A DNA stretch of 64,000 nt from NCBI GenBank assembly GCA_035308565.1, contig DATGGK010000210.1, forward strand, positions 1-64,000, read 5' to 3'. Below are positions 33,865-42,248 of this stretch, one piece after another (the first letter of the stretch is position 1; every line of letters begins with the position of its first letter). Source of the DNA: JANXLS01 sp035308565 (GTDB lineage Bacteria; Planctomycetota; SZUA-567; H5-PLA8). Under the pieces are notes generated by a model. It ran no database searches. It saw nothing but the letters and a program-made list of their open reading frames with translations, and was not told the origin of the DNA. The translations under genes and the position numbers were made by a program.

Positions 33865-35088
33865 ATGTCTGTCGCCATTATTGTCGATACGTTTCCGCGG
33901 TGGTCGGAGCGGTTTATTGCGCGCGAGCTGAATGAGCTGGCACGGCGCGGGGTGGCGTTTTCGATTTATTGTTTGAAAGCGGGCGACGCGAGCTGCGAGA
34001 GCGACGCGGAATTCAGCGGGTTGATTGAGCGGCGCGTGGTGCTGCCGGCGTGTTTTGTGCCGTCGGCGGCGCGCGAGTTGGGAATGGACGCAGCGGCTCG
34101 GGCGCGGAAGAAACGGGTTGAAAAGGAATTGGGGCTCACGGCGTTTCGGCAGATTGGGTGCGCGAATTCGCTGGTGAAATTGATTCGCGAGCATGGGCAT
34201 TCGATCGTGTACGCGCATTTTGCGAGTTTGCCTTCGACGCTGGGGTGGCTGGCGGCGGTGGCGTTGGAACTTCCGCTGGTTGTGTCGGCTCACGCACGGG
34301 ATGTGTTTGTTGAAGCTCAATTACTTTCGGAAAAAATGAAATGCGCGCGGCGATTTTTCACGTGTCAGTCGCGCGCGTTTTTTTATTTGCGCGAGACCAT
34401 CGAAGGGTTGGATCCCTGGGTGCCGAGCGATGAGCGCGACGATGCGCCGAGCGGAAAAACGGTGCTGATGCGGCACGGCTTGCCGCTACAGGCGTATCCG
34501 TTTCAGCCGCGAAAAGAACGCGTGGCGCGCGAATTCAAGCTGCTCGCCGCGGGACGGTTTGTGCGCAAGAAGGGCTTTCACGATTTGATCGACGCACTGG
34601 ACGGGGTGGAGTTGGAAAAAGCGCCAGTGTCGCTGACGCTGCTGGGCGAAGGGCCGGAGGCGAAGGCTTTGAGCAAGCGCGTCGCGAAATTAAAACTGGG
34701 CGCTCACGTGACGATGCCCGGCAGCGTGCAGGGCGCGGAGTTGCGAAAGTATTTTGACGAGGCCGACGCGCTGGTTGTGCCGAGCGTGGCCGCGCGCGAC
34801 GGGGACAGCGACGGTGTGCCAAACGTCGTGTTGGAAGCGATGGCGCTGGGCGTTCCGGTGATCGGAACTCAGGCGGGGAGTTTGGGCGACGTGTTGCGCG
34901 AAGAGGGCTGCGATCCGACGGGGGTGATTTTCGCGCCCGGCGACGTGACCGGTTTGGCGCGCGCGATTCGGTGGGTGATGAAGGAGCAGATTGCCGTGTC
35001 GGCGCGGGTGGCGAATGCGCGGAAGATGATTGAATCACAGTTTGATGTGCGCAGGACGATTGAGCCGCTGGCGCGGGAGCTCGCATGA
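33865..35088 (+). CDS. glycosyltransferase, GT4 family
   Basis: 407 residues from the ATG at 33865 (MSVAIIVDTFPRWSERFIA); upstream in-frame Met codons lie in repeat DNA. The two-lobed GT-B fold is visible: an N-terminal lobe with TFPRWSERFIARE, and a C-terminal lobe with LLAAGRFVRKKGFHDLIDAL, LTLLGEGPEAKAL, and the nucleotide-sugar E-x7-E motif DGVPNVVLEAMALGVPVIGT. It resembles colanic-acid and lipopolysaccharide WcaL/WabH-type transferases and probably acts at the cytoplasmic face in glycan assembly. It is not part of a visible polysaccharide cluster. The stop codon runs straight into a heptamer array. Confidence 0.88.
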   Translation: MSVAIIVDTFPRWSERFIARELNELARRGVAFSIYCLKAGDASCESDAEFSGLIERRVVLPACFVPSAARELGMDAAARARKKRVEKELGLTAFRQIGCANSLVKLIREHGHSIVYAHFASLPSTLGWLAAVALELPLVVSAHARDVFVEAQLLSEKMKCARRFFTCQSRAFFYLRETIEGLDPWVPSDERDDAPSGKTVLMRHGLPLQAYPFQPRKERVAREFKLLAAGRFVRKKGFHDLIDALDGVELEKAPVSLTLLGEGPEAKALSKRVAKLKLGAHVTMPGSVQGAELRKYFDEADALVVPSVAARDGDSDGVPNVVLEAMALGVPVIGTQAGSLGDVLREEGCDPTGVIFAPGDVTGLARAIRWVMKEQIAVSARVANARKMIESQFDVRRTIEPLARELA

Positions 35089-35090
35089 AT

Positions 35091-35139
35091 CCAAAATTCA
35101 AAATTTAAAGTTCAAAATTAAGGATTCAAAATTCAAACG
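35091..35139. repeat. heptamer array, TCAAAAT type
   Basis: Seven units in phase: CCAAAAT, TCAAAAT, TTAAAGT, TCAAAAT, TAAGGAT, TCAAAAT, TCAAACG. It starts two bases after the glycosyltransferase stop. The family is shared with 22131-22200. Confidence 0.9.
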
Positions 35140-35258
35140 GTCTAAATTCGGTGAAATCGTTGTTGAAATTGGGCGGCTGAACGATAAATTGCTTTGTTCT
35201 TCAATTGGCCGCTTACTGACGTGCGCGGCTCCGGAATGCGAAAAAGGGAAATTGAGTC

Positions 35259-35543
35259 ATGGCACATAAACAGGGACAGGGGTCATCCAAAAACGGGCGC
35301 ACCAGTTTGCCGAAGTATTTGGGGATCAAATGTTACGGCGGCGAGTATGTGACGCCGGGGAATATCATTTTGCGGCAGCGCGGGACGGTGTTCAACGCGG
35401 GCAAAAATGTTGGTTTGGGCCGCGATTACACGCTGTTTGCTCTGGCCGAGGGCGTGGTGAAATTCGACAAGACCGCCAAGAAGCGCGTGCATGTGGTGCC
35501 GCTGAGCGAGGCGCTGAAGGAGCCTGCGGCGGCGAAGGAATAG
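35259..35543 (+). CDS. rpmA: 50S ribosomal protein L27
   Basis: 94 residues of the large-subunit protein near the peptidyl-transferase centre. The N-terminus MAHKQGQGSSKNGR and the core GNIILRQRGTVFNAGKNVGL followed by GRDYTLFAL are diagnostic. The loop normally reading GKRLGVK is LPKYLGIK here. It starts at Ala-His after Met with no cleavable Firmicutes-type extension. GAAAAAGGGAAA lies upstream of the ATG. It is not preceded by rplU (L21), which usually accompanies rpmA, and obg is also absent; a terminator follows. Confidence 0.95.
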   Translation: MAHKQGQGSSKNGRTSLPKYLGIKCYGGEYVTPGNIILRQRGTVFNAGKNVGLGRDYTLFALAEGVVKFDKTAKKRVHVVPLSEALKEPAAAKE

Positions 35544-35577
35544 TCGAAGGTCGAAAAAGTCGAAGGTCGAAAGTCAG
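35542..35577. repeat. heptamer array, GGTCGAA type
   Basis: AGTCGAA, GGTCGAA, AAAGTCGAA, GGTCGAA, AGTCAGA, beginning at the rpmA stop codon. Confidence 0.7.
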
Positions 35578-35579
35578 AC

Positions 35580-35608
35580 GCGCTCCTTGCGGGAGCGCTT
35601 TTTTTTTT
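35580..35608 (+). terminator. rho-independent terminator of rpmA
   Basis: Stem GCGCTCC with GGGAGCGC around TTGC, followed by ten T. Textbook intrinsic terminator. Confidence 0.9.
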
Positions 35609-35689
35609 GACGCGGAGGGCACGGAGGGACACGGAGAACGGAAAGGGATTTCCTCTCAGTGTTCTCTGTGCACTCCGTGGCAAGGATTT
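35609..35689. repeat. inverted CACGGAG-type element
   Basis: Left arm CACGGAGGGACACGGAGAAC and right arm TTCTCTGTGCACTCCGTGGC form an imperfect stem between convergent rpmA and the FmdB-type gene. Confidence 0.65.
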
Positions 35690-36001
35690 TTACGCGCTTT
35701 TCTTCGCTGGTTTCGGCGCGGGATGGCAGGCGCATCCGCCTCCGCTGCACGGCGTGGCCGCGGGCGCGTCGGATTTGGCGGCGGGTTTGGCTTCGGTTTT
35801 GTCGGTGCCGCCGGGATGCTTTTTGTAATCGGTGAGATAGAACCCGGAGCCCTTGAAGATGAAACCGCCGCCGCCGGAGATGAGGCGCTCCGCTTTTTTC
35901 TTGTTGCATTTGGGGCAGAATTTATCGGGCTTGGCTTTGATGCTCTCGAAGCGCTCGAATTCGTTTCCGCAGGAAGTGCAGGCGTATTCGTAAGTGGGCA
36001 T
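35690..36001 (-). CDS. FmdB-family zinc-ribbon protein
   Basis: 103 residues from the ATG at 36001 (MPTYEYACTSCGNEFERFES), with GAGGA upstream. The family zinc ribbon is CTSC then CPKC, followed by the RLISGGGGFIFKGSGFYLTDY motif that FmdB-type regulators share. A low-complexity tail adds a second Cys cluster (CSGGGCACHP) and Lys/Ala/Pro residues. The family is named for a putative formamidase regulator, but its role is generally unknown. Confidence 0.88.
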   Translation of the reverse strand: MPTYEYACTSCGNEFERFESIKAKPDKFCPKCNKKKAERLISGGGGFIFKGSGFYLTDYKKHPGGTDKTEAKPAAKSDAPAATPCSGGGCACHPAPKPAKKSA

Positions 36002-36209
36002 GTCAACAATCCTCAACTGCGTGTCATTTCGGCCAACATCGGCTGGTACTTGTAACATCGGCTGAACGATTAAGCAAATCAAGAGCCGAGTCGCCTATCT
36101 CCTGATTTTAGAATCATCGCGCTGCCGCTTAGCCGTCAATACTCAGGACGGTTGCGGCGGCGGGATCGAGTCGATTCGCGTGCGCGCCACACAAATCATG
36201 GAGCGAAAA

Positions 36210-36398
36210 ATGAAAAAGTTATTCATGTTGTTCTGCTTTCTGTGTCTCGCGGTTTTTGCGCACGCCAAGGGCTGGTACACGCTGAATGTGGACAAAGCGC
36301 GCGCGGATTTGCATCAATTGATGGACACGGCCTTCGACAAAGGCAGCGAGGCGGTGGACAAGTGCCGCGATCTGGCCGAGAAGGGTCAGAACCAATAA
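36210..36398 (+). CDS. small exported helical protein
   Basis: 62 residues from the ATG at 36210 (GGAG upstream). Signal peptide KKLFMLFCFLCLAVFAHAKG, then a short amphipathic helix with VDKARADLHQLMDTAFDKGS and EAVDKCRDLAEKGQNQ. It resembles the next gene in the W-x-VDKxKAxAD start of its mature part, so the two are probably paralogues. The family is unrecognised. Confidence 0.65.
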   Translation: MKKLFMLFCFLCLAVFAHAKGWYTLNVDKARADLHQLMDTAFDKGSEAVDKCRDLAEKGQNQ

Positions 36399-36461
36399 GT
36401 GTTGAGAAATCGGCGCGGCAGGCTAGGCTTATTGAAGGGGATTAAAAAAGGAGCTTGAATC

Positions 36462-36725
36462 ATGAAAAAAGCACTCGCGACGTTGATCATCATTGCAGCC
36501 CTGGCCGCCGGCGGCGCCTACTACATGGGCTGGATTTCGTTCTCGGTGGACAAGGAAAAGGCGAAAGCCGACATGAAGGAAGGCGCGGAGAAAGCGAAGG
36601 AATTGGGACAAGAAGGCGTCGAAAAGGCCAAGGAGTTGGGCCAGGAAGTGAAGGACAAACTTAAGAAGACGGACACGACCACGATCAACAACAAACCGGT
36701 GGACGACACGAAGAAGCCGGACTAA
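36462..36725 (+). CDS. small membrane-anchored helical protein, LEA-like
   Basis: 87 residues with a strong AAGGAG before the ATG. One hydrophobic segment (LATLIIIAALAAGGAYYMGW) precedes a charged helix with 11-residue-type repeats (EKAKELGQEGVEKAKELGQE) resembling late-embryogenesis-abundant or YtxH-like proteins, and a polar tail. It lies 63 bp after the previous small protein, on the same strand. A stress or envelope role is only a guess. Confidence 0.72.
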   Translation: MKKALATLIIIAALAAGGAYYMGWISFSVDKEKAKADMKEGAEKAKELGQEGVEKAKELGQEVKDKLKKTDTTTINNKPVDDTKKPD

Positions 36726-36732
36726 AAGTTGT

Positions 36733-36771
36733 GGAGCGCCGGCATCCCTGCCGGCTGGAAGCCGGCGCTCC
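36733..36771. repeat. GCCGGC palindrome with GGAGCGCC arms
   Basis: Outer arms GGAGCGCC and GGCGCTCC, inner GCCGGC units. It lies between convergent genes and is nearly the same as 227-264. Confidence 0.8.
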
Positions 36772-36774
36772 GAA

Positions 36775-37224
36775 TCACTCCATCTCGACCTCGGTCAAGA
36801 AGCGTTTGACATCGCTGCGGCGCAGCCAGCCTATCATGCGGGGAAGCTGAGCGTGATCGATGATCTTGATGTTCTTGACACTGTCGCCGTTTTTGGGGAT
36901 GGACTTCAATTCGGCGACGTATTGAAAAATCAAATTCCAGTCTTCGCCCGGCGGGACCATCGAAAAGACTTCCGCCAGTTTCATTTCCTTCGGCTCAACT
37001 TTGCCCCACTGTTTGAGCACATGCTTCGCGCACACGTCAGGCTGCTCGCCAAATTCAAGATAATCCCACGGAAACCACAGGTCGCCGACATCCACGCCAC
37101 CCGGCAGGCCCGGTTTTTCGAAGAGCACCACTTTTCCCTTGTAGAGGGTCACGACGTTGACGCCGATGTGCGTGCCACCGGGAGTGACCGCGTTGATGGG
37201 CCGTCCGAAAATCGCTTTAGGCAT
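36775..37224 (-). CDS. Nudix-like protein with degenerate Nudix box
   Basis: 149 residues from the ATG at 37224 (MPKAIFGRPINAVTPGG); a TTG at 37233 is an alternative. The order of strands (GVNVVTLYKGKVVLFEKPG, then WFPWDYLEFGEQPDVCAKHV) is like a Nudix fold. However, the catalytic REUxEExGU helix reads KHVLKQWGKVEP, so the metal-binding glutamates are missing. It may bind rather than hydrolyse a nucleotide-like ligand. Assignment by fold pattern only. Confidence 0.5.
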   Translation of the reverse strand: MPKAIFGRPINAVTPGGTHIGVNVVTLYKGKVVLFEKPGLPGGVDVGDLWFPWDYLEFGEQPDVCAKHVLKQWGKVEPKEMKLAEVFSMVPPGEDWNLIFQYVAELKSIPKNGDSVKNIKIIDHAQLPRMIGWLRRSDVKRFLTEVEME

Positions 37225-37313
37225 GGTGCTCAATCCGTGGCCAAAACCTATACGACACTGAGCGCATTATAATGATTCGCAGGTTTTCGTCGCAAACATT
37301 TTCGGATTCACGC

Positions 37314-37456
37314 GAAGACGGTTTCACGCAAAGGCGCAAAGCGGACGCAAAGAACGCAAAGAAGATTGAATGTGACGGGCTCCGGCCTGTCCGCCCCCAA
37401 TTTCTTCTTTGCGTACTTTGCGTACTTTGCGCTTCTTTGCGCCTTTGCGTGAAAAC
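37314..37456. repeat. long inverted repeat of CGCAAAG units
   Basis: Left arm from about 37322 (TTTCACGCAAAGGCGCAAAG, then ACGCAAAGAACGCAAAGAAG) and right arm to 37455 (TTCTTCTTTGCGTACTTTGC, then GCGCCTTTGCGTGAAA) are near-perfect complements of about 45 bases around a central GGCTCCGGCCTGTCC region. It would fold into a very long hairpin between the Nudix-like gene and proA. Confidence 0.85.
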
Positions 37457-37458
37457 CG

Positions 37459-38745
37459 TTATGTCCGCAATTGGCCCGTCCCGTCCCCGAGCCATTTGTA
37501 TGTGGTCAGTTCTTCGAGGCCCATCGGCCCACGCGCATGCAGTTTGTCGGTAGAAATCCCGATCTCCGCGCCGAGGCCGAATTCGAAACCGTCGCACAAG
37601 CGCGTCGATGCGTTGACGAAAACGCAGGCGCTGTCCACGAGATTCTGGAAGCGCCGCCCGCGTTCGGGATCGCTGGTCACGATCGCTTCGGTGTGGCGCG
37701 AGCCGTATTTTTCGATGTGGTCGGCGGCTTCTTCGAGCGAATCGACGATGCGCACGGAGAGAATGCGGTCAAGGTACTCGGTGTAATACGTCTGTTCGTC
37801 CGCGTCTTTGATCTGCGGGCTGGAAATGCCGTTTTCGTTGAGAATCGCGCGCGTGCGCGAGCACACGCGCAGCTCGCAATTTTTCTCCAACAGCGCTTTC
37901 GCCAGTGCCGGCAAAAACTGTTGGGATGCGCGCGCGTGAACCAGCAGCGTCTCCGCCGTGTTGCAGGTCGAAACGCGCTGCAGCTTCGAATTCATCACGA
38001 TCACTTGCGCCAGATTCAAATCCGCGGGATCGTCCACGTACACGTGGCAGACGCCCTTGTAATGCTTGATCGTCGGGATGCGCGAATTTTCCGCGACCAT
38101 GCGGATCAGCCCCTCGCCGCCGCGCGGAATGACCAGATCGATTAGCGAGTCGAGTTTCAGCAGCGCGCTCAGCGCCGCGCGATCCGTCGTCTCGACGACC
38201 GTGACCGCCGCCGGCGGCAATCCCGCGCGTTCCAGACTTGCGCGCAGCACTTTCGCCAGCGCGCGGTTGCTCGAAATCGCTTCGCTGCCGCCGCGCAAAA
38301 TGCAGGCGTTGCCGCTCTTCAAGCACAGCGATGCGGCTTCGACCGTGACGTTGGGCCGAGATTCGAAAATAATCAGAATCGCGCCGATCGGCGTGCGCAC
38401 GCGCCGCAGCACCAATCCATTCGGCCGCGTCTCGCGGCTCAATTCGCGCCCGACCGGATCGGGCAGCGCCACCACTTGCTGCAAACCCTCCGCAAGTTTT
38501 TCGATGATGCGCGCGTCCAGTTTGAGCCGGTCCAACATCGGCCCGGCCAACCCCTTCTCTTTGCCGCGTGCGATATCTTCAGCGTTCGCAGCTTCAAGCG
38601 CCGAGCGTTCGCGCATCAGCGCTTCGGTGGCGTAAAGGAGCGCGTTATTTTTCTGCTCCGTCGGCGCGGTCGCGATGATGCGCGCCGCCGCGCGAGCGTC
38701 CTGAGCTAGCTTCAACATATCGTCTGCAATGTCTGGCATGAGCAT
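37459..38745 (-). CDS. proA: gamma-glutamyl phosphate reductase
   Basis: 428 residues, full length. It reduces gamma-glutamyl phosphate to the semialdehyde in proline synthesis. Motifs include IFESRPNVTVEAASLCLKSG, LRGGSEAISSN, LVIPRGGEGLIR, the catalytic Cys in RVSTCNTAETLLVH, and the C-terminal LCDGFEFGLGAEIGISTDKL followed by HARGPMGLEELT. proB is not in the window. The stop codon sits right at the end of the long hairpin. Confidence 0.95.
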   Translation of the reverse strand: MLMPDIADDMLKLAQDARAAARIIATAPTEQKNNALLYATEALMRERSALEAANAEDIARGKEKGLAGPMLDRLKLDARIIEKLAEGLQQVVALPDPVGRELSRETRPNGLVLRRVRTPIGAILIIFESRPNVTVEAASLCLKSGNACILRGGSEAISSNRALAKVLRASLERAGLPPAAVTVVETTDRAALSALLKLDSLIDLVIPRGGEGLIRMVAENSRIPTIKHYKGVCHVYVDDPADLNLAQVIVMNSKLQRVSTCNTAETLLVHARASQQFLPALAKALLEKNCELRVCSRTRAILNENGISSPQIKDADEQTYYTEYLDRILSVRIVDSLEEAADHIEKYGSRHTEAIVTSDPERGRRFQNLVDSACVFVNASTRLCDGFEFGLGAEIGISTDKLHARGPMGLEELTTYKWLGDGTGQLRT

Positions 38746-38759
38746 GACCTTTGTTACTC

Positions 38760-38870
38760 ATCGTGGAACGGAGCTCCTGCTCCGTTCAAACTTCATCGCG
38801 CAATGTAGAACGGAGCTCCCGCTCCGTTCAATTTCCACGGCGTACCGAACGGAGCAGAGCTCCGTTCTAC
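38760..38870. repeat. three GAACGGAGCT palindromes
   Basis: GGAACGGAGCTCCTGCTCCG (38764), GAACGGAGCTCCCGCTCCGT (38809) and GAACGGAGCAGAGCTCCGTT (38849) each fold on themselves. They fill the gap between proA and the CoA-binding protein gene, and the last overlaps the 3' end of that gene. Confidence 0.85.
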
Positions 38871-39283
38871 TTACGCTTCCTCACCGCCAATTCCACCAAC
38901 AAACACGGGCCGCCATAGATCAAATTCACTCCGGCCGCGCGCGCCCGTTCCAGCGACGCCGTGTCTTCCGGTTCCGCGCCGGGCTGCATCCACACATTCT
39001 TGACACCCGCGGCAACCGCCTCGTCCAGCAGCTTCTCCGTCACGCGCGGCGGCGTCACGACTGAAAGCGACTCGACTTTCTCCGGCAGCGCGGCGAGATT
39101 CGGATAAGCCGGCATGCCCAGCACGTCCTTCGCGCGCGGGTTGAGCGGCACGACGTTGCAGCCGCGGCTCAACAGCGCCGCGAAACATTTGTGTCCATAT
39201 TTCTCCGGATCGTCGCTGGCGCCGGCCACGGCGAAGCGTTGTGCGGACATGAACTGGTCGATGGCTTGATTCAAGCCGCTCAT
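38867..39283 (-). CDS. CoA-binding (YccU-type) protein
   Basis: 138 residues from the ATG at 39283 (MSGLNQAIDQFMSAQRFAVA). A Rossmann-like CoA-binding domain is marked by FAVAGASDDPEKYGHKCFAA, VVPLNPRAKDVLGMPAYPNL, SLSVVTPPRVTEKLLDEAV, and VWMQPGAEPEDTASLERARA. These correspond to the small stand-alone CoA_binding_2 proteins. The biochemical role is not known. A longer frame upstream is antisense to the next gene and is rejected. Confidence 0.88.
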   Translation of the reverse strand: MSGLNQAIDQFMSAQRFAVAGASDDPEKYGHKCFAALLSRGCNVVPLNPRAKDVLGMPAYPNLAALPEKVESLSVVTPPRVTEKLLDEAVAAGVKNVWMQPGAEPEDTASLERARAAGVNLIYGGPCLLVELAVRKRK

Positions 39284-39401
39284 GTGCGTTATCATATTGG
39301 AAGCAGCGAGATTTTCAAAAAGAACCCGGCGCGTAGTTAAAAAAACCGATACACTATTTAAGGTAGGGCGCGTCCGCGGCGCGCCGTCACAGTATTGTGG
39401 T

Positions 39402-39418
39402 GCAGGCATCTTGCCTGC
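39402..39418. repeat. GCAGGCATCTTGCCTGC palindrome, second copy
   Basis: Identical over 17 nt to 20408-20424. Lies 34 bp before the start of the zinc-ribbon protein gene. Confidence 0.8.
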
Positions 39419-39451
39419 ATATGCGCTGGCGGAAGATGCGAGATCCGTCAT

Positions 39452-41218
39452 ATGCGAATTGTCTACTGCGAAAATTGCGACATCCGGGTTTCGGAAGAGG
39501 ATATCGAATCCGGCAAGGCTTACACCAATCCTCAAGGCGACACCTATTGCGCCGCCTGTTCGCCATCGTTTCGTCCGCGCGCCGCGAAATCGGCCACGTC
39601 CGCGCAAAGAATTGTCCCCGCGCCACACGACGCGCCCGCTCGCGCCGGCCGCCGCACGCCCACGGGAGCATTCCGAGTTTCCCAACCGCAACTGACGCCG
39701 TCGTCGCAGCATCTTCCCGCGACGCACGTTCCCGCCGCGTCGCCCCTGCCGATCAAATGGATCGCCGCTGGAAGCTTGTCGGCACTGACGATCATCGTCG
39801 CGATTTTTGCGTTTCGCGGCAAAGCGCCGGAGACTCCGCCGGCGCGCCAGCCGCTGGCAATCAATCCCACCATTAATGAGCACAAGACCGAACTGACACC
39901 CGCGCAAACTCCCAAAACGCCCGAGCGCGCGCACGGGTTGCTTGACGACATGGCGAACGAACGCGCGCGCGGCAACGACCCCGGTTCGCAAAACGCCGCC
40001 GCCGCCGCGCGTTTGCAGGCGGCCAGGGATTTTTATGCGCGCACGCCGCAGGATCCCTGGGCGTATCTCGATCTTCTGCGCCAAGTCCCAGCCGACACGC
40101 CGCCGGGCAAGGAAGCCGCGAAGGCCATCGCTGAATTGAAAATGCCGCTCGACAAATCCGAGACGCCCGGCTGGTACCGCGATTGGAATTTCACCAACAA
40201 AGACCCGCTGGCCAGCGTCGCGATGCTCTACGATTTCGACGGCCGGAAAAATGTGCTTCAAACGCAGGCACCCAGAGACGGCGAAGTGCCGTTCAATGCC
40301 AAGCCGCCGGTCGCGCGCGACAAAGGGCACTTCGGTTTTTCAGTGCGCGGCGAAGACAAAGGCCTGTGCAAAATCGCCATCGAAGTGGACGGCAAGCAGC
40401 AGTTGCTTGAAGAAATCAGCGGCAGCAAATGGCGCGACTTCGACATCGACTTGGATTATTTCAAAGGCCGCGAAGCCGCGATTCAAATCCGCCACATCGC
40501 CGCGCCGAGCAGTTCCAGCGCCTATTGGACGCCGCCGGTTTTCCGCGCCGGACCGGCTGCGGGCGTTAAATCCGTCGCCTACAATCCCAAAGCGCTGCCC
40601 TACGACAAAAACCGGATCGACCCGCCCAAGCACACTTTCGTCGCACTCACCGAATGGAAGGAATCGCCCGCGTGGAAAACGCCGGTGAATCTGCTCGCAC
40701 TGGCCGATCCCGCGACCGGCGCTGTCGCGGGCGAATGGAAACGCGACGACAAAGGCGCCATTCTCTCCGGCAAACTCAACGGCGCGCGCATGGCCATCGA
40801 TTACAAACTCCCAAATCAATACGACATCAAAGCCGTCTTCGAACGCAAAGGCGGCAACAGTGACACAACGCTGATTCTCGCGCAAGGCAAACACCAATTC
40901 GTCTGGCAGATGGGCGCCGAGCAGAATAAGAATTTCGACCTCGCGCTGGTCGCCGGAAAAAAATTCGACGGCAATCCGGCCTGTGTCAAGAACGGCGATT
41001 GCCTGAAAAATAACAAACGCTACACCACGCTGGTCGAAGTCCGCAAAGACCGCGTCAGCGCGTACCTCGACGGCAAGCTCATCACCGAATGGACCGCCGA
41101 CATGGGCGAACTTTCCCGCTCCGATACGTGGAAGTTGCCCGACGGAAAAACGCTCGGCATCGGCGCGTTTCAAAGCGAAGTGACGTTTTATTCGCTGGAA
41201 TTGGTCGAAGTGAAATGA
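39452..41218 (+). CDS. zinc-ribbon membrane protein with carbohydrate-binding-like domains
   Basis: 588 residues from the ATG at 39452. The N-terminus is a zinc ribbon (YCENCDIRVSEEDIESG, then YCAACSP), followed by a linker, one membrane helix (about residues 103-121, WIAAGSLSALTIIVAIFAF), and a large outer region. That region has a beta-sandwich-like segment (about 230-370) with HFGFSVRGEDKGLCKIAIEV, and a C-terminal concanavalin-like segment (YLDGKLITEW, YTTLVEVRKDRVSAY) similar to laminin-G or DUF1080-type domains. A cytoplasmic zinc ribbon joined to outer sugar-binding-like modules suggests a planctomycete-style envelope protein. Function unknown. Confidence 0.7.
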   Translation: MRIVYCENCDIRVSEEDIESGKAYTNPQGDTYCAACSPSFRPRAAKSATSAQRIVPAPHDAPARAGRRTPTGAFRVSQPQLTPSSQHLPATHVPAASPLPIKWIAAGSLSALTIIVAIFAFRGKAPETPPARQPLAINPTINEHKTELTPAQTPKTPERAHGLLDDMANERARGNDPGSQNAAAAARLQAARDFYARTPQDPWAYLDLLRQVPADTPPGKEAAKAIAELKMPLDKSETPGWYRDWNFTNKDPLASVAMLYDFDGRKNVLQTQAPRDGEVPFNAKPPVARDKGHFGFSVRGEDKGLCKIAIEVDGKQQLLEEISGSKWRDFDIDLDYFKGREAAIQIRHIAAPSSSSAYWTPPVFRAGPAAGVKSVAYNPKALPYDKNRIDPPKHTFVALTEWKESPAWKTPVNLLALADPATGAVAGEWKRDDKGAILSGKLNGARMAIDYKLPNQYDIKAVFERKGGNSDTTLILAQGKHQFVWQMGAEQNKNFDLALVAGKKFDGNPACVKNGDCLKNNKRYTTLVEVRKDRVSAYLDGKLITEWTADMGELSRSDTWKLPDGKTLGIGAFQSEVTFYSLELVEVK

Positions 41219-41221
41219 ATA

Positions 41222-41277
41222 TTCAAGGTTCAAAGTTGAACGCAAAATGCCCTGAATTTTGAACCTTGAACCCTTGA
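41222..41277. terminator. inverted TTGAACC heptamers between convergent genes
   Basis: TCAAGGTTCAAAGTTGAA on the left pairs with TTTGAACCTTGAACCCTTGA on the right. It lies exactly between two convergent stop codons and probably ends transcription from both sides. Confidence 0.6.
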
Positions 41278-41279
41278 GC

Positions 41280-42053
41280 CTACTTCTTCATTCCATGCTT
41301 GACCAACACCAAATCGCCTTCCTTGCATAATCCGATGTCCGGCGCGTACCACTTGTGCTCTTTGTTCTTCGGCTCCAGCGGCGAGGTCTCCTCGATTTTC
41401 AAGCAATTCTGAAACGTTCCGTCGGGCGTGGTCACCGTCTCGCTGACGCTCAGATTTTCCGCGCGGTCCTGCGCGTTCTTCGCCACTTCTTGATAATATT
41501 TGTCGCCCGCCTTCGCCGTCCCCGGCATCATCAGTCCGTACCGCGCGCCGTTCTCGCCGTGCGTCCATGCGCCGCCGACATCTTCGCCGAAGTAATAAAT
41601 GCCGCGCGTCGTCTTGTCGATCGCGAAATAATTGCGCGAATTCTCCTTCACTTTCCCCGTCGCAATCGCCACTTCTTTTTCCTCCACCACGCGCGTTTCG
41701 ATGTTCCCAATCTTCTTCGTCTCCTTGAGCACCGTGATGGTCAGCCGCGTCGGCTCGCCGTCTTCCTTCCCCTCCAGCACGAGCTCGTAGCCCGGATACA
41801 AAACGAAATAGCGGTTCCGCCCCGCAGTCGCGAGATTTTTTTCGTCCATTGCAAATGTGGTCTTGAATCCATCCTTATCGACGGCGCCGTTCGGCAGCGG
41901 CCCCTTCGGTTCGTCCGCCGCCTTCGGCACGACGGCGTCGGCACGCGCGGGCGGCGCAGTGGGCGCCTCAACCGCCGGAGGGCAGCAGGAATCGTGGCAG
42001 CCGCTGACAATCGCCAACACAAAAAACACGGGGACGAATCGCAGGTAGTTCAT
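41280..42053 (-). CDS. putative lipoprotein
   Basis: 257 residues from the ATG at 42053, with GGAGG seven bases upstream. The lipobox is LAIVSGC, giving a lipid-anchored protein with a Cys-rich start (CHDSCCPP). The mature part is beta-rich with DKTTRGIYYFGEDV, KYYQEVAKNAQDRAENLSVS and a C-terminal HKWYAPDIGLCKEGDLVLV. Proteins with this WYAPDIGL-type end occur singly in many environmental genomes as uncharacterised lipoproteins. The pattern of a GTFQNCLKIEE block before it is typical. Confidence 0.72.
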   Translation of the reverse strand: MNYLRFVPVFFVLAIVSGCHDSCCPPAVEAPTAPPARADAVVPKAADEPKGPLPNGAVDKDGFKTTFAMDEKNLATAGRNRYFVLYPGYELVLEGKEDGEPTRLTITVLKETKKIGNIETRVVEEKEVAIATGKVKENSRNYFAIDKTTRGIYYFGEDVGGAWTHGENGARYGLMMPGTAKAGDKYYQEVAKNAQDRAENLSVSETVTTPDGTFQNCLKIEETSPLEPKNKEHKWYAPDIGLCKEGDLVLVKHGMKK

Positions 42054-42248
42054 GAGCAATCCTCCAAGATGAGTTTGGTCGCGGAAGATTAACCCAGGAA
42101 TTGAGTGGGGGAATTTTTATTAGCGGGGATTAATACGCCCTCGCGGGAGCATCCTTGAAACCAAACCCTCCCTTCCGCTATATTGGCCCACGCACCCGCA
42201 TTGATTTTCTTGCGCACTTTACTTAGGACTCAGCATTCAGGACTTCCC

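Noticed and set aside
38867..40330. 487-codon frame joining the CoA-binding protein to upstream sequence
   Set aside because: Only the last 138 residues are protein-like; the rest is antisense to the zinc-ribbon membrane protein and crosses repeats.
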